Source: Winogradskyella sp. (GTDB lineage Bacteria > Bacteroidota > Bacteroidia > Flavobacteriales > Flavobacteriaceae). Taken from it: DNA of 64,000 nucleotides. The stretch lies in the NCBI RefSeq assembly GCF_028289625.1, contig NZ_JANQOM010000061.1:1-64000 (forward strand), written 5' to 3'. The notes below the pieces were generated by a model. The model was not told where the DNA came from. It saw only the letters and a program-made list of their open reading frames with translations, and did not search any database. The position numbers and the translations under genes were made by a program. The stretch's first letter is position 1. Every line of letters starts with the position of its first letter. This document shows positions 58,634-64,000 of the stretch, one piece after another.

Positions 58634-61441
58634 AAAACAATTAAGATCAATTTTATTTTAACGATGATTCTTTCATTAGCTATAGTATCGTGTAACAACG
58701 ATGATGATGGAGGAGGAGGAACACCACCAGAGCAAGGTCTAGATGGTTTAATAACAGCGGACTTAACACTCGATCCAAGTGTTACTTACAACCTTTCTGG
58801 AGATGTAAGAGTGGCCGAAGGAGTTACTTTAACCATTCCAGCTGGAACAGAAATAGTTTCTGCAGTAGGAACTGGAAACTATTTGGCTGTTTTACAAGGG
58901 GGAATGATAGACATCCAGGGAACACCTACAAACCCAGTTGTCATGAGATCTTCTAGTGGCACCGCCGGATCATGGGGTGGACTTTTATTATGTGGTAATG
59001 CGCCAACAACTGCTGGTGAAGACGTAACAGCAGAAGTAGGTGGCCTTGTTTATGGAGGCGCAAGTGCAAGTGATGATTCTGGTAACATAAATTACTTAAT
59101 CATAAGAGATGCAGGTGCACAGATTAATGCGGATTCTCAATACAATGGTTTATCGTTATATGCTGTTGGTTCTGGAACATCAATTTCTAACGTAGCTATT
59201 ATAAACGGTGCTGATGACGGAGTTGAATTCTTTGGAGGTACGGTAAGTGCAAGCAACATCTATTTAGAAAACAACGAAGACGATGCTGTAGACTGGACAG
59301 AAGGATGGAATGGTACATTATCTAATACATATGTTGTTAATACTATTCAAGGATTTTCTACTGCAATAGAAGCTGACGGTACAGCAAGTAACCCAACAAT
59401 CGAAAACTTTACTGCCATCTCTTCAACTGGTGGTTTAGCTGTTCAAATGAAAGCAGCTTCTACAGCTACAATCAACGGATTTACTGCCACAGGCTTTGAT
59501 ATTCTATTTGAATTTGCAGGAACATCTACTGCAGCAGAATTGGTCATAGACGGTGCAGCCGCAAATACTGCAGACGATGCTGTTTATGCAAGTTCACCAA
59601 CTAATGCGAGTGACTTCGCATGGGCAACAGATAATATTGTTGGTAGCGCTTTACCGGCCAATATTACTTCAGATTTAACTTTAGACCCATCAATCGAGTA
59701 TACAATTAGTGGTCCAGTATTAGTTAATAGTGGTGCTACATTAACTATTCCAGCAGGAACAGTTATTGTATCGGATTCTGGTACTGCAAATTATTTAGCT
59801 GTTTTACAAGGTGGTTCAATCGACATCCAAGGTACTGCAGGAAATCCAGTAGAAATGCGTTCTGTTGATGGCAACCCTTGGGGTGGTTTACTTGTATGTG
59901 GTAATGCTTCTACAACCGCTGGAACAAATGTAACTGCTGAAGTTGGTGGTCTTGTTTACGGTGGTAACAATGACACCGAGTCTTCTGGTAGCATAGATTA
60001 CCTAATTTTAAGAAATACTGGAGCTCAAATTAATGCTGATTCTCAATTTAATGGATTATCACTTTATGCAGTCGGATCTGGAACTTCAATAAGTAATGTT
60101 GCTGTAATCTCTGGGGCTGACGACGGTATCGAGTTTTTTGGTGGAACTGTAAGTGTAACTAATTTCTACGCTGAAAACATCGAAGACGATGCGATAGACT
60201 GGACTGAAGGTTGGAATGGAACTATGGATACGGCTTACATTGTAAACACAATTCAAGGTTTCTCAACAGCTATTGAAGCAGATGGTACTGCCAGTAACCC
60301 AACGTTGAATAACTTAACTGCTATTTCTTCTACAGGTGGTTTAGCTATCCAAATGAAAGCAGCTTCTACCGCTACAATTAACGGTTTCTCTGCGACTGGT
60401 TTTGATCTTTTATTCGAATTTGCAGGAACATCCACGCCAGCTGAATTGGTGATTGATGGGGCCGCTGCAGATACTGCAGACGATGCTGTATACGATACTT
60501 CACCAACAAACTCAAGTAATTTTGCTTGGGCAACTGAAGGTTTAACTTCTGAGGCTTTACCAGCTAATATTACTACGGACACGACGTTGGATCCTAGTGT
60601 TGAGTACACTATTAGTGGTCCTGTTTTAGTTAACAGTGGTGCAACATTGACTATTCCTGCTGGAACCGATATCATTTCAGAATCAGGTACTGCAAATTAT
60701 TTAGCTGTATTACAAGGTGGTTCAATCGATATCCAAGGTACTATGGCGAATCCTGTAGAAATGCGTTCTGTAGATGGCAACCCATGGGGAGGTCTTTTAA
60801 TCTGCGGAAATTCTACAACAACAGCTGGTGAAAATGTGACAGCTGAAGTTGGTGGATTAGTTTATGGAGGAAGTAACCCTACTGAATCTTCTGGTAACAT
60901 CGATTACCTCATCTTAAGAAATACTGGAGCTCAAATCAATGCCGATTCTCAGTTTAACGGATTATCCCTTTATGCTGTTGGTTCTGGTACAACAATAGAC
61001 AATGTTGCAGTAATCGATGGTGCAGATGACGGTATAGAGTTCTTTGGCGGAACTGTTAGCGTTACTAATTTTTACGCTGAAAATATTGAAGACGATTCAG
61101 TAGATTGGACTGAAGGTTGGAATGGAACTTTAGCAAACTCATTTGTTAAACAGGATATTGTTGGTTTCTCAACTTCTATAGAAGCTGACGGAACTGCAAG
61201 TAATCCAACTTTAACAAACTTTACTGCTATTTCTACAGAAGGTGGTTTGGCGATTCAAATGAAGGCTGCTTCAACAGCTACGATCAACGGTCTGACGCTT
61301 ACTGGGTATGCACTTCAGTTTGAGTTTGCTGGAACTTCAACTGCTGCAGAACTTGTCATCGACGGTGTTGCTGCAAACGAAGGAACAACTTACAATACAT
61401 CTACAACAGTAGAAGCTGATTTCCCTTGGATAGACAATTAA
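58631..61441 (+). CDS. surface lipoprotein of three 300-residue repeats
   Basis: The 936-residue product starts MKTIKINFILTMILSLAIVS with lipobox Cys21, then CNNDDDGGGG, an acidic stretch after Cys that favours surface export in Bacteroidota. Three repeats begin near residues 41, 345 and 647. Each has TLDPSVxYxxSG, VTLTIPAGT, NYLAVLQGGxIDIQGT, WGGLLxCGN, TAEVGGLVYGG, GAQINADSQxNGLSLYAVGSG, DDGxEFFGGTV, DWTEGWNGT and QMKAASTATINGF. The pattern suggests parallel beta-helix modules with acidic, possibly cation-binding turns. It is paired with the receptor 33 nt upstream. Function is unknown. Confidence 0.8.
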   Translation: MKTIKINFILTMILSLAIVSCNNDDDGGGGTPPEQGLDGLITADLTLDPSVTYNLSGDVRVAEGVTLTIPAGTEIVSAVGTGNYLAVLQGGMIDIQGTPTNPVVMRSSSGTAGSWGGLLLCGNAPTTAGEDVTAEVGGLVYGGASASDDSGNINYLIIRDAGAQINADSQYNGLSLYAVGSGTSISNVAIINGADDGVEFFGGTVSASNIYLENNEDDAVDWTEGWNGTLSNTYVVNTIQGFSTAIEADGTASNPTIENFTAISSTGGLAVQMKAASTATINGFTATGFDILFEFAGTSTAAELVIDGAAANTADDAVYASSPTNASDFAWATDNIVGSALPANITSDLTLDPSIEYTISGPVLVNSGATLTIPAGTVIVSDSGTANYLAVLQGGSIDIQGTAGNPVEMRSVDGNPWGGLLVCGNASTTAGTNVTAEVGGLVYGGNNDTESSGSIDYLILRNTGAQINADSQFNGLSLYAVGSGTSISNVAVISGADDGIEFFGGTVSVTNFYAENIEDDAIDWTEGWNGTMDTAYIVNTIQGFSTAIEADGTASNPTLNNLTAISSTGGLAIQMKAASTATINGFSATGFDLLFEFAGTSTPAELVIDGAAADTADDAVYDTSPTNSSNFAWATEGLTSEALPANITTDTTLDPSVEYTISGPVLVNSGATLTIPAGTDIISESGTANYLAVLQGGSIDIQGTMANPVEMRSVDGNPWGGLLICGNSTTTAGENVTAEVGGLVYGGSNPTESSGNIDYLILRNTGAQINADSQFNGLSLYAVGSGTTIDNVAVIDGADDGIEFFGGTVSVTNFYAENIEDDSVDWTEGWNGTLANSFVKQDIVGFSTSIEADGTASNPTLTNFTAISTEGGLAIQMKAASTATINGLTLTGYALQFEFAGTSTAAELVIDGVAANEGTTYNTSTTVEADFPWIDN
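58751..61441 (+). repeat. three tandem in-gene repeats of about 906 bp
   Basis: Repeat 1 is 58751-59662, repeat 2 is 59663-60568, and repeat 3 is 60569-61441 (shorter at the end). The protein identity is high while many third codon positions differ, so the repeats are old but constrained. Confidence 0.85.
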
Positions 61442-61449
61442 TATTGCAC

Positions 61450-61479
61450 CTTTTAGTTTTTTTAATAAAAAACTAAAAG
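61450..61479 (+). terminator. A/T-rich perfect hairpin after the lipoprotein gene
   Basis: CTTTTAGTTTTTT at 61450-61462 pairs with AAAAAACTAAAAG at 61467-61479, loop TAAT. It is the first of two hairpins after the gene. Confidence 0.55.
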
Positions 61480-61491
61480 TCCTTATAATTC

Positions 61492-61525
61492 AAAAAACCC
61501 ACTATTTCAGTATAGTGGGTTTTTT
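61492..61525. terminator. bidirectional rho-independent terminator
   Basis: AAAAAACCCACTAT pairs with ATAGTGGGTTTTTT (61492-61505 and 61512-61525), with a T-run on either strand. It separates the receptor/lipoprotein unit from the convergent MORN-like gene. Confidence 0.92.
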
Positions 61526-61559
61526 AATTTTCAATCTAAACTAAATATTTCTTTTTACA

Positions 61560-61931
61560 TTAAAAATCAATCTTATTTGACGATGCAATGACAGCCTCGT
61601 TCTTTTTCCATTCATTAATATTGGCGATTGTATTATCCAAGTAGTCAACTTCTTTTAAGGTATCACCAATCCAGAAAAACCACTTTCCTACTTTTTTACC
61701 ATTATCATATCTTGCGGAAACAAGCTTATTTCCATCTTCACAATAGCTAAACCACTGACCATGAAGCTTACCTTCTATTGTGTAAGAGCCCGTTTGGCTA
61801 ATCTCACCATTGTCGTGATAGTAAACGACCTCTATTAAATTTGTATCTTTATTTAATTTAAGATTTCTTTCCTGTTGAGCGTATGTAATTCCTATACATA
61901 ACAGCATCACTAAAACAATTACTTTTCTCAT
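61560..61931 (-). CDS. secreted MORN-repeat-like protein
   Basis: The 123-residue product has a signal peptide (MRKVIVLVMLLCIGITYAQ). About three MORN-type repeats follow: YYHDNGEISQTGSYTIEGKLHG, WFSYCEDGNKLVSARYDNGK and KVGKWFFWIGDTLKEVDY. Similar toxin_YwqK-like antitoxin/MORN proteins are common in Bacteroidota. Some have been mislabelled as enzymes. No toxin partner is adjacent, so only a structural call is made. Confidence 0.7.
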   Translation of the reverse strand: MRKVIVLVMLLCIGITYAQQERNLKLNKDTNLIEVVYYHDNGEISQTGSYTIEGKLHGQWFSYCEDGNKLVSARYDNGKKVGKWFFWIGDTLKEVDYLDNTIANINEWKKNEAVIASSNKIDF

Positions 61932-61953
61932 AATATCAAGTTCATTATTAACA

Positions 61954-61977
61954 TTAGTGTTACAAAGTTAACACTAA
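61954..61977. promoter_or_regulatory. inverted repeat upstream of the MORN-like gene
   Basis: TTAGTGTTA-N6-TAACACTAA has perfect 9-bp arms, 23 nt upstream of the minus-strand ATG. It is a candidate operator in the intergenic region with PiT. Confidence 0.45.
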
Positions 61978-61990
61978 TTTTACTTTTAAA

Positions 61991-62019
61991 CAACATTTAC
62001 ATAACATTAAATTAACATT
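61991..62019. promoter_or_regulatory. Pho-box-like array, distal (three units)
   Basis: CAACATT (61991), TAACATT (62002) and TAACATT (62013) lie at exact 11-bp steps with 4-bp spacers TACA and AAAT. The rest of the 61932-62215 gap holds A/T-rich sequence and the inverted repeat noted separately. Confidence 0.55.
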
Positions 62020-62147
62020 AAATATGTAAAATTCTGATTATCAATTATTTAAAATTTATAATTAATTAACCTATGAACTAAAAGGATTGATTACCTGTAG
62101 TTGCTTGAAAAAATAAATATCCTTTTTTTTTCACATCGTTTAGAACA

Positions 62148-62176
62148 TAACATTTTGGTAACATTACGTTCAAATT
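62148..62176 (+). promoter_or_regulatory. Pho-box-like array, proximal to the PiT gene
   Basis: TAACATT (62148) and TAACATT (62159), with spacer TTGG, are followed by a weaker TCAAATT at 62170. A -7-like TAATTTG (62185-62191) lies downstream, placing the box near -41 of the expected start. Confidence 0.6.
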
Positions 62177-62215
62177 AAAACAAGTAATTTGCGTTCAATT
62201 ATAGCTGTATATTTC

Positions 62216-64000
62216 ATGGAAAACCTTTATGTCTATATGCTAGCTGCATTGGCTTTTCTGGCAATTGCAGATTTAGTAGTTGGTGTAAGTAATGATGCCG
62301 TAAACTTTCTAAATTCCGCCATAGGCTCTAAAGCTGTTTCTTTTAAAACCATAATGATTGTTGCTAGTCTTGGTGTTGCTGTCGGTGCGATGACCTCTAG
62401 CGGTATGATGGAAGTGGCTCGTAAAGGTATTTTCAATCCAGGTGAATTTATGTTCAATGAGATTATGATCATTTTTATGGCAGTGATGCTCACGGATATA
62501 CTTCTTTTGGATTTTTTCAACACCTTAGGTCTTCCTACTTCTACCACTGTTTCTATTGTGTTTGAATTATTAGGCGCTTCTGTTGCCGTAGCTCTAATCA
62601 AAATTTATGGCAACCAAAACCAATCAATTATCGATTTAGGCAACTACATTAATAATGAGAAAGCTATTGAAATTATACTTGGTATACTACTATCCGTCGT
62701 AGTTGCATTTACTATTGGTGCAATCATTCAATATATATCAAGGCTTTTGTTATCCTTTAATTTTAAAGAAAAACCCATTTGGTATAGTGCTGTTTTTAGT
62801 GGTTTTGCTATAACCTCAATTATGTATTTCATTATAATTAAAGGGTTAAAAAACGCAACCTTCATGGATGAGTCCATATTAGCTTTTTTAAATGACCATC
62901 CATTATATTTTATTGAAGCAAGTTTTATCGTTTTTACTTTAATTTCATATTTGGCCGTAAGATTTTTTAATGCCAAAATTTACACAATCATAATTATCGT
63001 TGGCACCTTTGCTTTAGCTGTGGCTTTTGCTGGCAATGACTTAGTGAACTTTATAGGTGTACCTATTGCAGCTTATAACTCTTATGAAGCTTGGTCTGTT
63101 AGTGGCGCTGACCCATCTAATTATGTAATGACTGCCTTAGGAGAACCTGTACAAACAGAACCCTATTTACTTTTAGTTGCAGGTTTAATCATGGTATTAA
63201 CGCTATGGTTCTCAAGTAAAGCAAAAGCCGTTGTTAAAACTTCTGTGGATTTATCGCGACAAGATGAGGGTGCAGAACGTTTTGAACCTAATTTCTTATC
63301 TAGAAATATTGTACGGATGACTATTGGAATTAATGAGAGGGTAAACAGCATTCTTCCAATTTCCTTCAAGGAATGGTCTAAAAAACAATTTCAAGAGCCC
63401 AATGTGATTATTAAAGGTAACGATAAGCCAGCATTCGATTTGGTGAGAGCGGCTGTAAATTTAATGGTAGCGAGTGTTCTAATCTCTATTGCCACTTCAA
63501 TGAAGTTACCCTTATCAACAACTTATGTCACTTTTATGGTGGCCATGGGTACATCTTTGGCCGATAGGGCCTGGGGTAGTGAAAGTGCTGTTTACAGAGT
63601 CGCTGGTGTACTTAATGTTATTGGAGGTTGGTTTTTTACAGCATTTAGCGCATTTACTGCGGCAGCTATTATGGCTTATATCTTGTATTATGGTAAAGGT
63701 TATGCTTTGATAGGGCTTGTAGTCTTGGCCATTACCTTACTAATTAGGAGCTACTTATCTCATCGTAAAAGCTCAAAAATTATGAAAGCAGAAGACCATC
63801 TTGAACGCGCTGAGAGCAGTTCTACCCAAGGTGTCATTCACGAAAGTGCTTCTAATATTGCAAATGTTGTAAAACGAGGCAACAGAATTTACACATCAGC
63901 CATAAATGGCTTGGCAGTACAAGACCTGAAACGCCTAAGGAAGAACAGACAGCAGATTGATAAGCTCTCTGATGAAATTTACGATCTAAAGGATAACATC
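62216..64000 (+). CDS. inorganic phosphate transporter, PiT family (partial, runs off the window)
   Basis: 595 codons are visible and the frame is open at the window end. The product starts MENLYVYMLAALAFLAIADL. It carries the PiT repeats: VGVSNDAVNFLNSAIGSKA with TLGLPTSTTVSIVFEL in the N-half, and FAGNDLVNFIGVPIAAY with MKLPLSTTYVTFMVAMGTSL in the C-half. About a dozen membrane helices are seen. After about residue 515 comes a soluble, helical, charged domain (LKRLRKNRQQIDKLSDEIYD), perhaps PhoU-like or a coiled coil, which is cut by the window end. Low-affinity phosphate uptake at the inner membrane is expected. Confidence 0.93.
   Translation, partial: MENLYVYMLAALAFLAIADLVVGVSNDAVNFLNSAIGSKAVSFKTIMIVASLGVAVGAMTSSGMMEVARKGIFNPGEFMFNEIMIIFMAVMLTDILLLDFFNTLGLPTSTTVSIVFELLGASVAVALIKIYGNQNQSIIDLGNYINNEKAIEIILGILLSVVVAFTIGAIIQYISRLLLSFNFKEKPIWYSAVFSGFAITSIMYFIIIKGLKNATFMDESILAFLNDHPLYFIEASFIVFTLISYLAVRFFNAKIYTIIIIVGTFALAVAFAGNDLVNFIGVPIAAYNSYEAWSVSGADPSNYVMTALGEPVQTEPYLLLVAGLIMVLTLWFSSKAKAVVKTSVDLSRQDEGAERFEPNFLSRNIVRMTIGINERVNSILPISFKEWSKKQFQEPNVIIKGNDKPAFDLVRAAVNLMVASVLISIATSMKLPLSTTYVTFMVAMGTSLADRAWGSESAVYRVAGVLNVIGGWFFTAFSAFTAAAIMAYILYYGKGYALIGLVVLAITLLIRSYLSHRKSSKIMKAEDHLERAESSSTQGVIHESASNIANVVKRGNRIYTSAINGLAVQDLKRLRKNRQQIDKLSDEIYDLKDNI

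Noticed and set aside
60253..60675. 140-codon minus-strand ORF inside the lipoprotein repeats
   Set aside because: It is antisense to a repeat-coding region with biased codons, and it is not preserved in the equivalent part of the other repeats.
1..64000. CRISPR arrays, prophage, restriction or retron-like systems
   Set aside because: No regularly spaced short repeats, and no nuclease, methylase, reverse transcriptase or phage structural genes were found in any frame inspected.

Overview
The window is an AT-rich chromosomal segment from a member of the Flavobacteriaceae (Bacteroidota), probably marine. This is inferred from several features. Promoters carry the Bacteroidota -7 element TAnnTTTG rather than TATAAT, and Shine-Dalgarno sequences are almost absent. 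The gene set includes TonB-dependent receptors with carboxypeptidase-regulatory domains, DUF5686-type barrels, ExbB/ExbD with duplicated ExbD, and a clade II nitrous oxide reductase operon. No integrase, transposase, CRISPR array or prophage gene was seen. The exact genus cannot be read from the sequence.

Layout. 0-3.5 kb: translation genes (end of rpsI, rpsB behind a folded leader, tsf, then pyrH-frr). 3.6-10.3 kb: a short DUF5686-type barrel gene, then two minus-strand paralogous surface proteins that arose by a tandem duplication which also copied the last codons of the barrel gene. 10.4-16.5 kb: MMPL/RND exporter, asnS, rpoN and a membrane protein. 16.4-19.6 kb (minus): exbB, a membrane protein, two exbD genes and an outer-membrane barrel gene. 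19.7-22.8 kb: tRNA-Ser(GGA), ansA-tatD (minus), a retropepsin-like protease and an orphan LuxR-type response regulator. 22.8-23.3 kb: two tandem mini transcription units sharing a 33-nt promoter block, then a 37-codon membrane peptide. 23.3-27.3 kb: the 2-oxoglutarate dehydrogenase genes sucA-sucB (minus). 28-38.3 kb: a respiratory N2O module (Rrf2 regulator; cytochrome c, FAS1 lipoprotein, nosZ, membrane protein, nosL, nosD, nosF, nosY) followed by a small Cys protein and an OprC/NosA-like copper receptor. 38.5-46.8 kb: polyprenyl synthase (minus) and a TetR-TolC-HlyD-RND efflux operon. 46.9-55.5 kb: housekeeping genes (aspS, a ClC channel, csp, tadA, dxs, dgt). 55.6-64 kb: a TonB-dependent receptor, a three-repeat surface lipoprotein and a PiT phosphate transporter.

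How the parts may work together. The nos operon and the downstream copper-receptor unit each carry a TGAT-N4-ATCA dyad at exactly the same distance (36.5 bp) from their -7 elements. The receptor has both copper-binding motifs of OprC (CxxxM and HxM). This suggests that one FNR/DNR-type activator switches on N2O reductase together with the uptake of its copper. At the right end, 7-bp TAACATT-like units repeated every 11 bp (Pho-box geometry) lie upstream of both the TonB receptor/lipoprotein pair and the PiT transporter. This suggests a phosphate-starvation system that spans outer and inner membranes. All regulatory readings are inferences from sequence and were not tested.
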